Of a stretch of DNA of 64,000 bases, positions 32,562 to 42,050 are shown piece after piece (within the stretch, counting starts at the first letter, position 1; every line of letters starts with the position of its first letter). Both the position numbers and the translations under genes were made by a program. Source of the stretch: Ignisphaera aggregans DSM 17230. GTDB taxonomy: Archaea; Thermoproteota; Thermoprotei_A; Sulfolobales; Ignisphaeraceae. The notes beneath the pieces are model-generated. The model was given only the letters and a program-made list of their open reading frames with translations. It was not told the origin of the DNA and made no database searches. The stretch spans positions 434,001-498,000 of the forward strand of contig CP002098.1 of assembly GCA_000145985.1 (NCBI GenBank), in the 5' to 3' direction.

Positions 32562-33404
32562 ATGGCTAGTCTAGAAGAAGTACTAAATACACTATGGCGG
32601 TCATTTATAAACATACTTCCAGGAGTTATTGCTGCTGTTATATGGATAATTGTGGGAGCTATTGTAGCTATTGTTGTTGGAGACATTGTTACAAGAGTTG
32701 TTAGGAGATATATCGAGAGACCTCTAACACTTACACCATTTGGAAAAACTCTTGCAACACTAGGTCTAGAATTCTCTGAACTTATAGGTGGATTAACAAA
32801 GGCATTCATCATTGCCATAACTCTTGTTGCTGCTATAGGCTATATACCTCTTGAGGGAGAGGCTGGAGCAATGATATATTCTGTTGTTAACTATCTACCA
32901 TATCTTATAGGGGGTATAGCACTAATTACTCTCGGCCTTGTTCTAGCTATAGCACTTGCGCGATACATAGGATCTATCCTTGGTGCAAGTTTTGGTGAGA
33001 CATATAAGCATGTAACTACATTGATAGAAAATCTACTTCTGGTTGGTCTAATAGCTGTAGTATTGACAGTATCATTTACATTATTAAAAATACCCTCAGC
33101 CTTTATCTATCCTCTACTACTTGGATCTCTAGCTATAGCCGTAGGAATATTTATATCTATAGAGGCTTTCAAAGCTATTGAGGCAAACTTTCCAAACTTT
33201 AGACCTTTAACACCATTTATACAGTTTATATTGATATTAGCATTCCTATTAATAGGTATGACAGCGATATTCAGCCAATATCCAGTTGTTGGAGATGTTA
33301 CGAAGATGTTATCTATAGGTATAGCTATAGCCTTTGGAATAGTCTTAATACCAATAGCATTCTATCTAGCTAAAAAAGCTCTTATAGAAGCTGGAAGAAG
33401 TTAG
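32562..33404 (+). CDS. Mechanosensitive-channel-like transmembrane-helix protein
   Basis: A 280-residue membrane protein. Two segments match the 'conserved TM helix' domain seen with MscS-like channels: IAAVIWIIVGAIVAIVVGD followed by VVRRYIERP near the start, and a second Gly-rich helix pair around residues 100-140. About seven hydrophobic helices in all. The MscS beta-domain is not evident, so it may be only the membrane part of that family. Possibly an osmotic or mechanical response protein. Confidence 0.65.
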   Translation: MASLEEVLNTLWRSFINILPGVIAAVIWIIVGAIVAIVVGDIVTRVVRRYIERPLTLTPFGKTLATLGLEFSELIGGLTKAFIIAITLVAAIGYIPLEGEAGAMIYSVVNYLPYLIGGIALITLGLVLAIALARYIGSILGASFGETYKHVTTLIENLLLVGLIAVVLTVSFTLLKIPSAFIYPLLLGSLAIAVGIFISIEAFKAIEANFPNFRPLTPFIQFILILAFLLIGMTAIFSQYPVVGDVTKMLSIGIAIAFGIVLIPIAFYLAKKALIEAGRS

Positions 33405-33417
33405 CAATATAATTAAA

Positions 33418-33969
33418 TTATTTTTTATATAATTTCAATATATATATACATCCATCAGAACCTCTTATAACATCTATGCATTCTCTAGTATAGTAGCAAT
33501 AAGCAACAATACTACATATCAAAGCGTCAGCTATATCCTTATTAGAGATAGAATTTCTATCAATCTCTATCCCAAGACCATCAGCAAGCTCTATAACACT
33601 TCTAAATCCAGATGATTTTAATGCACTCTTTGGATGAGTCTCTATAACCTCTATACCCAGCCTCCTAACAATGTTATATAGATTCCATGCCCTTTGAGTC
33701 AATATAGCCATACCCCTTAGAGTTGGTGGTAAAACTCTATAGCCCTGGCTAATAGCCTTTCTATCAACATCTCTAACAATAGGTTTCTCAATAATTGGAG
33801 CATCTATAGCTAGTACAATAGGTCTATCAATATCTATTTTTCTAACAATTTCATTATCACCATATAGACATAGCATATCTAAAGTCTTTCTATAGTCAAT
33901 ATCTATAGATACATAGCCACTACACCTCTTTGACGAACCAGCTAAATCTAATCCAGATACTATAACCAT
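33418..33969 (-). CDS. DUF429-like protein (predicted RNase H-fold nuclease family)
   Basis: A 183-residue soluble protein. Conserved blocks of DUF429 are visible: GLDLAGSSKRCSG at the N-terminus, LAIDAPI (about 51-57), RDVDRKA, the LPPTLRGMAILTQRA helix, and ETHPKSAL (about 109-116). The family is predicted to be a metal-dependent nuclease from its fold, with no firm biochemistry. It is convergent with the previous gene across a T-rich 13-bp spacer. Confidence 0.8.
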   Translation of the reverse strand: MVIVSGLDLAGSSKRCSGYVSIDIDYRKTLDMLCLYGDNEIVRKIDIDRPIVLAIDAPIIEKPIVRDVDRKAISQGYRVLPPTLRGMAILTQRAWNLYNIVRRLGIEVIETHPKSALKSSGFRSVIELADGLGIEIDRNSISNKDIADALICSIVAYCYYTRECIDVIRGSDGCIYILKLYKK

Positions 33970-34027
33970 TACAATAACCAGTTAGAATAATTAGCATAGA
34001 GATTTATAAGGATAATACATTTATCTC

Positions 34028-34597
34028 ATGCTAGAGATATCTATGTATAGAACACTACTTACAATAGGTAAAAACCTTGGTCTAATACCTGTAGTAGGTT
34101 TTTGGATTATAGCAACTATATCTATAGGATATAATCCATGGTTTAATATATGGAAACATGCATTTAGTGATCTTGGGGCAAAGGATGCTGTAAACCCTTG
34201 GATATATAACTATGGCTTAATAGTCCTTGGAGCTATAACAATGCTTTACAGTATATATCTTGCTTATGTATCATGGAATAAGTTTATAGTGTTCTCATCA
34301 GCATTAATCTTTGTTGCAGGAATATTTCTATCACTAATAGGTATCTATCCTGGGGGAACTAGACCACATACATTTGTATCTACATGGTTCTTTATACAGT
34401 TCTTTATAGCTCTTATACCAATGGCTATAGGATTTATATTTAGTGGAAAGTATATAGATGCATTATTTCAAATAATAATATTTATAGCTGCACTACTTGG
34501 TGCTATACTAGTTAAATGGCCTTCAGTAGCTTTAATAGAAGCATATGAGATATTATTGATAGATATTGTAGTTATACATCTATGGATTAGACTATAG
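34028..34597 (+). CDS. DUF998-like integral membrane protein
   Basis: A 189-residue protein with about six helices. The diagnostic motif of DUF998, 'FSDLG...NPWIYNYGL', is present (about 46-62), along with PGGTRPHTFVS in the middle loop. Function unknown in archaea. It precedes tldD by about 50 bp and could be co-transcribed. Confidence 0.8.
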   Translation: MLEISMYRTLLTIGKNLGLIPVVGFWIIATISIGYNPWFNIWKHAFSDLGAKDAVNPWIYNYGLIVLGAITMLYSIYLAYVSWNKFIVFSSALIFVAGIFLSLIGIYPGGTRPHTFVSTWFFIQFFIALIPMAIGFIFSGKYIDALFQIIIFIAALLGAILVKWPSVALIEAYEILLIDIVVIHLWIRL

Positions 34598-34651
34598 ATT
34601 GTTGTTAGCTTATATATTCTAGTGTTTTATGTAATAGTGTTAGGGGTGAAT

Positions 34652-36079
34652 ATGGAGGACTTGATTATATATGCTGTTGACTATGGACTAAGGCTAGGGG
34701 CTAGATATGTAGAGGCAAGGTATCATAGAATTGATGGATTTAGTATTACATCTAGGAATGGTGCTATTATTGCTTCTGGTATAGACTCTTCTGAGGGTAT
34801 TGGGATAAGAGTTCTTGTTGATGGTGCTATAGGTTTTTCCTCAACAAATAGACTTGATAGAGAGTCTATTAGAATTGCTGTTGAGAATGCTTATAGAGAT
34901 GCTAAGAATCATTCAAAGTTTATGAAGAGACCTATAGAGTTTGGAGAGGCTAGACTTGGGAGAGCTAGATATAGTGTTATTGAGAAGAAGCCTTTTAACT
35001 CTATAGATATAGAGTCTAAGGTTGAGATACATAGAGATCTATGGGATAGAGCTTCAAGTTCTGTTAAGGAGGCTAGGCTAGGGGTATTGACTATAAGCTA
35101 TGGAGAGTTTATTGAGAGTAAAATTGTTGTTAATAGTGATGGTGCATATATAGAGAGTACCATTCCTAGAATATCAATGTATTATAATATAGTTGTGATG
35201 CATCCTGAGAAGGGATCTCTACAGAGATTTGAACAACTGGGAGCTAGTGGAGGTCTTGAGTGGCTAGATATATGGAGACTTGATGAAGCTATACCAAATG
35301 AGGTTAAGATATATGAGAAAGCACTTCTAACAGCTATAGAGCCTCCAAAAGAGGAGATACCTGTGGTAATCGGTAGCGAGATTGTTGGTCTAATTGTCCA
35401 TGAGAGCTGTGGACATCCTAGTGAGGCTGATAGGATTCTTGGTAGAGAGGCTGCACAAGCAGGTAAAAGCTTTATCAAACCAAATATGATTGGGGAGAGA
35501 ATAGGGAATGAATATGCTACAGTAATAGATGATCCAACTATACCTAATAGCTATGGCTTCTATCTATATGACGACGAGGGTGTTGCTGCAAGACCTAGAT
35601 ATCTATATAGAGAGGGTGTAATAAACGAGTTTCTCCATAATAGATGGACAGCAAAGATATTTGGTGTAGAGAGCAATGGTGCTGCAAGATCTATGGACTA
35701 TATGAGTGAGCCAATAATAAGAATGTCAAATACATATCTAAAGCCAGGAGACTATAGCTTTGAAGAACTTATAGAGGATATAGATCTCGGTATATATATG
35801 AAGAGCTATATGGAGTGGAATATAGATGATGAGAGATGGAGCCAGAGATATGTAGGTCTAGAAGCATATCTAATAGAAAGAGGAGAACTAAAAACATTTG
35901 TTAGAAATCCAGTTCTAGAGATAACAACAAAAAGTTTCTATAGCCTCATAGATGCTGTGGGAAAAGAGCTTAGATTCTATGCAGGTACATGCGGAAAAGG
36001 AGAACCAATGCAAGGAGTACCAGTATGGTTTGGAGGACCAGATGTAAGACTCAAGAAAATTAGAGTTAAAACCCTATAA
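34652..36079 (+). CDS. tldD: TldD, metal-dependent peptidase subunit
   Basis: A 475-residue protein with the zinc motif HESCGHPSEAD (the TldD HExxxH) and the N-terminal and C-terminal TldD domains (FRNPVLEITTKSFYSLIDAV and GTCGKGEPMQGVPVWFGGPD near the end). TldD with TldE forms a heterodimeric protease that degrades unfolded peptides. The partner TldE lies about 19 kb away at 55005-56351 rather than beside it. A start at 34622 is possible, but GGGGTGA at 34643-34649 selects the ATG at 34652. Confidence 0.95.
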   Translation: MEDLIIYAVDYGLRLGARYVEARYHRIDGFSITSRNGAIIASGIDSSEGIGIRVLVDGAIGFSSTNRLDRESIRIAVENAYRDAKNHSKFMKRPIEFGEARLGRARYSVIEKKPFNSIDIESKVEIHRDLWDRASSSVKEARLGVLTISYGEFIESKIVVNSDGAYIESTIPRISMYYNIVVMHPEKGSLQRFEQLGASGGLEWLDIWRLDEAIPNEVKIYEKALLTAIEPPKEEIPVVIGSEIVGLIVHESCGHPSEADRILGREAAQAGKSFIKPNMIGERIGNEYATVIDDPTIPNSYGFYLYDDEGVAARPRYLYREGVINEFLHNRWTAKIFGVESNGAARSMDYMSEPIIRMSNTYLKPGDYSFEELIEDIDLGIYMKSYMEWNIDDERWSQRYVGLEAYLIERGELKTFVRNPVLEITTKSFYSLIDAVGKELRFYAGTCGKGEPMQGVPVWFGGPDVRLKKIRVKTL

Positions 36080-36131
36080 CATATAAAATAAAATATTTTA
36101 TCTCACTTCAACATAATCTAGATGAGGAGAA

Positions 36132-36139
36132 TTTATATA
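36132..36139 (+). promoter_or_regulatory. TATA box of the HEPN/MNT pair
   Basis: TTTATATA, 26 bp before the GTG start at 36165, so the transcript is likely leaderless or nearly so. Confidence 0.5.
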
Positions 36140-36164
36140 TTGTCTAAGGATCTGTATATCCTAG

Positions 36165-36590
36165 GTGTTTTACTTGAGTGGTGAATATGTTGATAGACTG
36201 AGGAAAAGAGCCTTAAGCTTCTTATCAGAGGCTGAAAGGGTTTCTGATCCAAATCTAGCAATATTTCTAGCTGAGCAGAGTCTTCAATTATATGTAAAAA
36301 GTGTTTACTATGAGCTCTTTGGATCTATGCTTAGAGGTCATAAGATTAGAGAGCTTCTAGCTATATTAATAAAATCTTTAGAGAGTCATGGCTATAAAGC
36401 TTATGCTGATGAAATTCTAAGATTTGTTGATGAACATAGAAGAACTCTTATAGAGTTAGAGACAGCTTATACAATGGCTAGATATGGAGAAATTGACTAT
36501 AGTGTTAATGATGTTAAACAGGCTATAGACGTTGTTAGAAAGCTTATAGAGATTTTGGATCAGGTGTGTAGAGGTGTTAAGCTGGGTTAG
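36165..36590 (+). CDS. HEPN-domain protein (toxin half of HEPN/MNT pair)
   Basis: A 141-residue all-helical protein of the HEPN family. Typical features: AEQSLQLYVKSVYYELFG early on and the 'TAYTMARYG' segment (about 103-111), which corresponds to the conserved Tyr-x-x-x-RY region. HEPN proteins are ribonucleases or scaffolds paired with minimal nucleotidyltransferases, which inactivate them by modifying this Tyr. The MNT gene overlaps its end by 17 bp. The canonical Rx4-6H pair is not obvious, so RNase activity is uncertain. Confidence 0.82.
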   Translation: MFYLSGEYVDRLRKRALSFLSEAERVSDPNLAIFLAEQSLQLYVKSVYYELFGSMLRGHKIRELLAILIKSLESHGYKAYADEILRFVDEHRRTLIELETAYTMARYGEIDYSVNDVKQAIDVVRKLIEILDQVCRGVKLG

Positions 36591-36912
36591 ATATCATTTT
36601 GAGCATCTCAGAAGATGGAGGGAATATGCTGAGAAAATTTGTAGCTCTATAAAAAGTCTTGGACTGGAAGCAGAGGTCTATGTTATTGGAGGTGTAGCAG
36701 AAGATAGAATAACTGTTCTAAGCGATATAGATATTCTCATAGTTGTAGAAAATATTGATCCATCTACAAAGAAAAAACTTGCTATAGATATTATGGAGAA
36801 AGCTATAGATAGCTATGGACTCCCTTGGGATGCACCTATAGAACTCCATATAATTGATAGAAATGATATGAAGACATATTTTAGATTATCAAAGACAATC
36901 AAGATATGTTGA
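36574..36912 (+). CDS. MNT-domain nucleotidyltransferase (antitoxin half)
   Basis: A 112-residue minimal nucleotidyltransferase. The signature is VIGGVAEDRITVLSDIDILI (about 38-57): GG followed by the S-D-x-D metal-binding pair, then a third acid in IELHIID. MNT antitoxins AMPylate or otherwise modify the HEPN toxin. GTG start inside the HEPN gene, with a GGTGTG site upstream. The pair is complete and apparently intact. Confidence 0.85.
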   Translation: MLSWVRYHFEHLRRWREYAEKICSSIKSLGLEAEVYVIGGVAEDRITVLSDIDILIVVENIDPSTKKKLAIDIMEKAIDSYGLPWDAPIELHIIDRNDMKTYFRLSKTIKIC

Positions 36913-36951
36913 TAGAACAGTATTAAAAGTCTTCTCAATCCATAGACATTG

Positions 36952-37368
36952 TTATCTCAATATTGATTTCTTGGTATTTATACTCTCAAGAATGAATATC
37001 GATATAGATACTATCGTTATAATTATCATCAATAATCTATCAGAATTAAATCCATCTATAGATATGAGAAGTATTTCACCTATTAAAAGACCTATGAAGA
37101 ACATTGCATATACCATAAGTCTTGGGATGAGCTTCTGTCTAAATACTATAAATCCGTCGATGTTTATCACCCTGGAAACCCTATATCCATAAGAATCCTC
37201 TCTAACTATACCTAGACTCAATAGCTTCTTCATATGGTAGTGAACAGTACTTACAGGTATATTTAATGCTCTAGAAATCTCTCTAACTCCCTGTGGATCC
37301 TTTGACTCTAGCAAATAGAGATATATCTTAAGAGCAGTTCTACTAAGATCATCCTGTGGTCTAGACAT
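36952..37368 (-). CDS. Membrane-anchored winged-helix transcriptional regulator
   Basis: A 138-residue protein. Residues 8-70 are an ArsR/IclR-like winged helix: GVREISRALNIPVSTVHYH (recognition helix) then KLLSLGIVREDSYGY (wing). Two transmembrane helices follow (about 82-102 and 110-127) with a short basic tail. So it is a one-component regulator tethered to the membrane. It is divergent from the secreted beta-propeller gene, and the 145-bp spacer holds inverted repeats it may bind. Confidence 0.82.
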   Translation of the reverse strand: MSRPQDDLSRTALKIYLYLLESKDPQGVREISRALNIPVSTVHYHMKKLLSLGIVREDSYGYRVSRVINIDGFIVFRQKLIPRLMVYAMFFIGLLIGEILLISIDGFNSDRLLMIIITIVSISIFILESINTKKSILR

Positions 37369-37391
37369 AGATACTCACTAAATTCTATACA

Positions 37392-37416
37392 ATTTGAATA
37401 TCTTTAAAATTCAAAT
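37392..37416. promoter_or_regulatory. Inverted repeat 1, candidate operator
   Basis: ATTTGAAT and ATTCAAAT, perfect 8-base arms around a 9-base AT-rich centre, between the membrane HTH gene and the beta-propeller gene. Confidence 0.5.
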
Positions 37417-37429
37417 GTTAAAATACTAA

Positions 37430-37461
37430 TTGTTCAAGTCTCTGAACAAATATGTTCAAGG
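37430..37461. promoter_or_regulatory. Inverted repeat 2 plus half-site, candidate operator
   Basis: TTGTTCA-AGTCTC-TGAACAA at 37430-37449 has perfect 7-base arms. A further TGTTCA half-site follows at 37453-37458. This cluster lies upstream of a TTTTTA box at about 37469-37474 for the beta-propeller gene and is a good candidate site for the divergent regulator. Confidence 0.55.
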
Positions 37462-37513
37462 ACTAGACTTTTTACAGCTTGATGCACAATAATATTCCTA
37501 GAGGGTGAAGATA

Positions 37514-39799
37514 ATGAGTAAATCGTTTTACTATACACTAGGAATAATAGCATTGATACTAGGAATCATAACACCAATAACACTAAGAATATACTATCCA
37601 ACACCAGAGAAAACAATAACAATACTCCAAACAACAATCTTACCAACACCAACAACAGTAACAATAGATCAAGGCATAACAAGAACAATTACAACAGAGA
37701 TCACTGTGACCAGCACTCCATCGCCAAGTATGCAAATAGAAAGCTGTTCCATTGGGCAAGGAGCTATTGCAACTAGTACTCCATATACAATAGCTAGAAA
37801 AAGCGAAGTATTGTTAGAGCCATTAGAGGGGGTTCAAACATTTAACAACTACGATGAACTAATAAGCTTTCTGTCAAGAGCATCAAATATACTAAATACA
37901 TATATTCCATATGGCCTACCTGTTCTTTTTGCTGCTGATGTTCGTGTAGTTCCATTATCACTACCTGCACCACTACCCGCTTCAGCTAAAGTCTCAGGAG
38001 AAGTTGGGTCTTCAAGAGTTTCATCTACAAATATACAGGTTGAGGGTGTTGATGAGCTAGATATTGTTAAGACTAATGGTAGGATAATAGCTGTTGCATC
38101 ATCTAATAAGGTGTTTATAGCTGATGTTGCTGGAAAGAGGGTTGCTAGTGTGATAGATATTGGTAATGAGAATATCAGGGGATTATTCTTAGTTGATAAT
38201 AGGCTTGTTGTTATAGCTGAAACCTCTGTTGTTAGACCTATGGCTATAGCTCTAGATGTTAGTAGACAGATGGTTATTCCTTCAGGTATTTCAAATACAT
38301 CTATCCTTATATATAGTATAGATGATATGTATAGTCCAGAACTACTATCGAAATACTCTATAACTGGTTATGTATTGAGTGCAAGAGCCATCAATAGCTA
38401 TGTGTATATAGTAACACAATTGTCGTTATCTAGGGATCAGATAATTATTCCTCTAGTTAATGGAGTTCCAATACCTGTTAAGAGTATAGGTATTGTAGAT
38501 CCTCTGCCAAATTACTATACAAATATAATGGCTATCAATATAGAGTCTCTAAATGCATCTACATATTCATTTCTAACAGGATCTAGTAGCTGGATGTATA
38601 TGTCTTTAGAAAGACTCTATATAGCTAAGGGGGAGAGCTATGATATTCCAAGAGCATATATAGAGTTTTTCAAAATAGCTATAAAATATCTGCCAGAGGA
38701 TATAGCTAAGGAGATTGGTAAAGCTCTTGATGAAGGAAATATAACTAGATGTTATGAACTATTCACCAAATATGTCTCATCATTGGATTCTGAGAAGAGG
38801 ACAGAACTTATAAAATCATTAGAAAGGGAGTTAGAATCAATAAGATTTTCACAGTTAACAAAATTCTATGTATTTAATGTTGATGGGATAAAGATAGAAT
38901 ATAGAGGAAGCTTTAGTGTGCCAGGAGTACTACTAGATCAGTTTGCTATGGAGGAATTAGATGGATATTTCATAGTTGCAACAACATCTACAAATATGAG
39001 TATCAAGATGAATATATATGAAGAACCTATTATTACTCAGGTCGCTAAGGAGGCTATTGTTATAGAGTGTTCTAGGGATATATGTGTAACACGCACATTA
39101 ACACCATCTGTAGCTAAGGAGGAGAAGACTAGAAGTGGTCAGATAAATATCTATGTATATATGGCTCCAGTTGGTGAGACCAGAAATAATGTGTATACCA
39201 TAAGGCTTAAGGATCTTAGTATAGCTGGGAGATTAGAGGGGCTGGCACAGGGTGAGAGAATATATGCAGCTAGACTCATTAAGAATACATTCTTCCTAGT
39301 AACATTTAGACAGATAGATCCTCTATTTGCAATAGATCTAACAGATCCTGAGCAACCAAAGGTTCTAGGCTATCTAAAGATACCTGGATTTAGTGAATAT
39401 CTCCATCCAATAGATAGAGATAGATTGCTTGGAATAGGTGTAGAGAATAATGGGCTAAAAATCTCTCTATTCGATATATCTGATCCAACTAAGATGTATG
39501 TAGTTTCAGAGATAAAAATACCAGATAGCTGGAGTCCTGTGTTTGGCGATCACCATGCATTTACTATAGATCCTGACTACAAAACATTTTACATACCTAT
39601 ATCGTGGTACTATGGAGGATCGGGAATAATAGCTATTGGTTATGGAGGAGATATGCTGAAGCTGAAGAAGATTCTAGATCATGAAGATGCTGTGAGAGTT
39701 ATCTACATAGGTAATGAGACTTTCACAATATCGCCAAGCTCTATAAAGATTTTTGATACAGAAACTCTTGAAGAAATAGGAATAATAGTATTACAGTAA
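37514..39799 (+). CDS. Secreted beta-propeller protein (PF09826-like, COG4880)
   Basis: A 761-residue secreted protein: N-terminal membrane segment (about 5-24), a Thr/Pro-rich stalk (about 25-75), then a propeller-type domain. The diagnostic block of this family is present near residue 180: 'TNIQVEGVDELDIVKTNG'. Blade-like repeats follow to the end. No enzymatic motif. It probably faces the outside, anchored by the N-terminus. A GTG at 37505 is possible, but GAGGGTGA at 37501-37508 is well placed for the ATG at 37514. Divergent from the membrane-anchored regulator. Confidence 0.8.
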   Translation: MSKSFYYTLGIIALILGIITPITLRIYYPTPEKTITILQTTILPTPTTVTIDQGITRTITTEITVTSTPSPSMQIESCSIGQGAIATSTPYTIARKSEVLLEPLEGVQTFNNYDELISFLSRASNILNTYIPYGLPVLFAADVRVVPLSLPAPLPASAKVSGEVGSSRVSSTNIQVEGVDELDIVKTNGRIIAVASSNKVFIADVAGKRVASVIDIGNENIRGLFLVDNRLVVIAETSVVRPMAIALDVSRQMVIPSGISNTSILIYSIDDMYSPELLSKYSITGYVLSARAINSYVYIVTQLSLSRDQIIIPLVNGVPIPVKSIGIVDPLPNYYTNIMAINIESLNASTYSFLTGSSSWMYMSLERLYIAKGESYDIPRAYIEFFKIAIKYLPEDIAKEIGKALDEGNITRCYELFTKYVSSLDSEKRTELIKSLERELESIRFSQLTKFYVFNVDGIKIEYRGSFSVPGVLLDQFAMEELDGYFIVATTSTNMSIKMNIYEEPIITQVAKEAIVIECSRDICVTRTLTPSVAKEEKTRSGQINIYVYMAPVGETRNNVYTIRLKDLSIAGRLEGLAQGERIYAARLIKNTFFLVTFRQIDPLFAIDLTDPEQPKVLGYLKIPGFSEYLHPIDRDRLLGIGVENNGLKISLFDISDPTKMYVVSEIKIPDSWSPVFGDHHAFTIDPDYKTFYIPISWYYGGSGIIAIGYGGDMLKLKKILDHEDAVRVIYIGNETFTISPSSIKIFDTETLEEIGIIVLQ

Positions 39800-39829
39800 T
39801 TTTCTCTATAACAATTCTTTTTTACTACT

Positions 39830-41101
39830 CTACCTCATTATCCTTGGTCTACCTATCTTTAGTGTGAATATAGTTTCACTATTGACTATCCTTCTAATTA
39901 CTAGGAATACAGCTAATCCATAGAATATATTTGATATAGATGCAGCAATAAGTGATGTATTATCTCCTAAGAGTACAAGTTTTGGTAGGAATACTGTATT
40001 GGCTATAGGTATTAGTGATACTACTAGTCTTGATGTTGATGATGATGTAATATCTATGAACATAGGTATGTATATCAATATGACTAGAGGACCCATAACA
40101 TTTCCTAGGAGTGCTTGTGCTGTTCTTACATCTTGTGCAAGAGAGCCTAGGAGTATAGCTATTGCTAGAATAAGTATTGCAGCTCCAGATATATTTAGTG
40201 CAATACTTGGGTATAGTGTTGGTGGTAGTGTTGGTGTGGATATCTGTTGCTGTTGTTCTAACCCAATATTTATCATCCCAAATGTATATGAGAATAGTAG
40301 TAATCCGTATGCAAGCATATATATAAGTCCTATGACTAGTGATACAAAGATCTTTGCCCATACTATACTCATTCTACTTATTGGCAATGTTAGTAGTGTT
40401 TCAAACATTCTCTCCTCCTTCTCTATAGCCATACTAGTAACAACTATTTGTGAAGCCATTATAACTAACATTAGCACTATCAATGGTACAAATATTGTTG
40501 AAACAGTTATAACTCCCATAAACATTGATGGATTTGAAACCCTCTGACTACCAATAAATCCATATGACTCTATATCTATGGGCCTAGATATAAAGTTATA
40601 GGAGAGATTTCTCTCTGTAACTATACTCTGTAATACCTTTTTCGAATAGCTCTCTACCAATCTAGAAGCACTCTCTATAAGACTAGATTCACCTATTGTT
40701 AGAGCTGAGAAGGATATATATGTCACAATCTTTGCCTGTATATTTCTAGAGATATTGCTACTAAATCCCTTTGGAATAACATATAGTATCTTAGTATTAG
40801 TTAATTCAAAAACTCTTGAAATATTATTTATATAGCTAGGATCAACATTTACTACATATACACCAATACTCCTCAGATAATCTATAAAATCCCTGGAATA
40901 TATATCGTTATCAATATCAATAACACTTACACTACCACTCTCCCTAACAGCCTGTTCAACCTGTTGCCTAACACCATATATTGTAACACCATATAGTATT
41001 CCAATCATGATTAGAGGTACTATAAGCATTGCTATAAGTATCTTTGGATCTCTTGCAACACTCTTCAACTCCTTCTTAACAAATAACCAAAAGGCAGTCA
41101 A
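39830..41101 (-). CDS. ABC-2 type permease (NatB-like)
   Basis: A 423-residue permease: first helix about 20-40, a large external loop (about 45-190) and five or six C-terminal helices (about 195-405). The cytoplasmic EKEERMFETLLTLPISR (about 226-242) is the hallmark coupling region of NatB/ABC-2 permeases. Its TTG start overlaps the ATPase stop (TTGA). Substrate unknown; relatives export Na+, drugs or lipids. Confidence 0.9.
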   Translation of the reverse strand: MTAFWLFVKKELKSVARDPKILIAMLIVPLIMIGILYGVTIYGVRQQVEQAVRESGSVSVIDIDNDIYSRDFIDYLRSIGVYVVNVDPSYINNISRVFELTNTKILYVIPKGFSSNISRNIQAKIVTYISFSALTIGESSLIESASRLVESYSKKVLQSIVTERNLSYNFISRPIDIESYGFIGSQRVSNPSMFMGVITVSTIFVPLIVLMLVIMASQIVVTSMAIEKEERMFETLLTLPISRMSIVWAKIFVSLVIGLIYMLAYGLLLFSYTFGMINIGLEQQQQISTPTLPPTLYPSIALNISGAAILILAIAILLGSLAQDVRTAQALLGNVMGPLVILIYIPMFIDITSSSTSRLVVSLIPIANTVFLPKLVLLGDNTSLIAASISNIFYGLAVFLVIRRIVNSETIFTLKIGRPRIMR

Positions 41102-41835
41102 ATTCTTTCACCTACAAGCTTAATGAATACCTCCTCAAGATTTTCAGCACTATACTTCTCCTTTAACTCTCTAGGGCTACCTATCTCCATAATCTTTCCA
41201 TTATGGATAATAGCTACTCTATCACATAGATACTCAACTTCAAGCATATTATGGCTACTCATAAGAACTGTCACCCCTTTCTCCTTTGCATAGCTTCTAA
41301 TAGCATTTCTAACATGTACAGCATTAACAACATCTAAACCTGCTGTAGGTTCATCTAGTATAGCTATCTTTGGTTTAACCATAAGAGTTTTTGCAACTAG
41401 AAGTCTTCTAAGCATACCCTTACTATAGCTCTTAATCTTATCATTAATCCTATCCCCTAGTCCACTAAGCCTTATACCCTCATCAACCATGCTAACAACC
41501 TCAGATTCTCTAGAGCTATACAGTCTAGCTATAAACTCTAGAAATTCTCTACCAGTGAGATACTTATATCCACCAGCTTCCTCAGGAAGATAGCTAATGA
41601 TCCTCCTAACCTTATCAGCCTCTCTAACAACATCATATCCACCAACAATAACAGTACCACGTGTTGGCTGAAGAATAGTTGCAATAATCCTAAGAGTAGT
41701 TGTCTTCCCAGCACCATTAGGTCCTATAAGACCGAATATCTCTCCATCATAGACAGAGAATGTAGCTCCATCAACACCTTTAACACCATTTGGATAAATC
41801 TTAACAAGATCCCTAACATCTACAGCTATAGACAT
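41098..41835 (-). CDS. ABC transporter ATP-binding protein (NatA-like)
   Basis: A 245-residue ATPase. Walker A is GPNGAGKTTT (about 34-43), the signature is YSKGMLRRL, Walker B is IAILDEPTAGLD, and the switch His is in MSSHNM. It partners the permease gene it overlaps downstream. Upstream at about 41870-41879 is an ATTTATAAG promoter box on the minus strand, roughly 35 bp before the ATG. Confidence 0.93.
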   Translation of the reverse strand: MSIAVDVRDLVKIYPNGVKGVDGATFSVYDGEIFGLIGPNGAGKTTTLRIIATILQPTRGTVIVGGYDVVREADKVRRIISYLPEEAGGYKYLTGREFLEFIARLYSSRESEVVSMVDEGIRLSGLGDRINDKIKSYSKGMLRRLLVAKTLMVKPKIAILDEPTAGLDVVNAVHVRNAIRSYAKEKGVTVLMSSHNMLEVEYLCDRVAIIHNGKIMEIGSPRELKEKYSAENLEEVFIKLVGERI

Positions 41836-42050
41836 GGTAACTACCTCTTAAATCTCTTTTAGAAACCAGCTTATAAATCTTCCTATCTCTATCAACAACC
41901 CCTCTACTGCTACAAGATCCATTCCTACGCCATCTACTCCAAGTTTATTTATAGCTACATCTATAAGGAGAGCCAAAGAACCATAGTGTCTAGCTCATGT
42001 TTAGACGTAACATTTAGATATGTTATAGCATATATCTACATTCAACGCCT
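41836..42050. other. Gene-free stretch
   Basis: It contains the minus-strand promoter box of the ABC operon near 41870-41879. Nothing else is recognisable. Confidence 0.4.
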
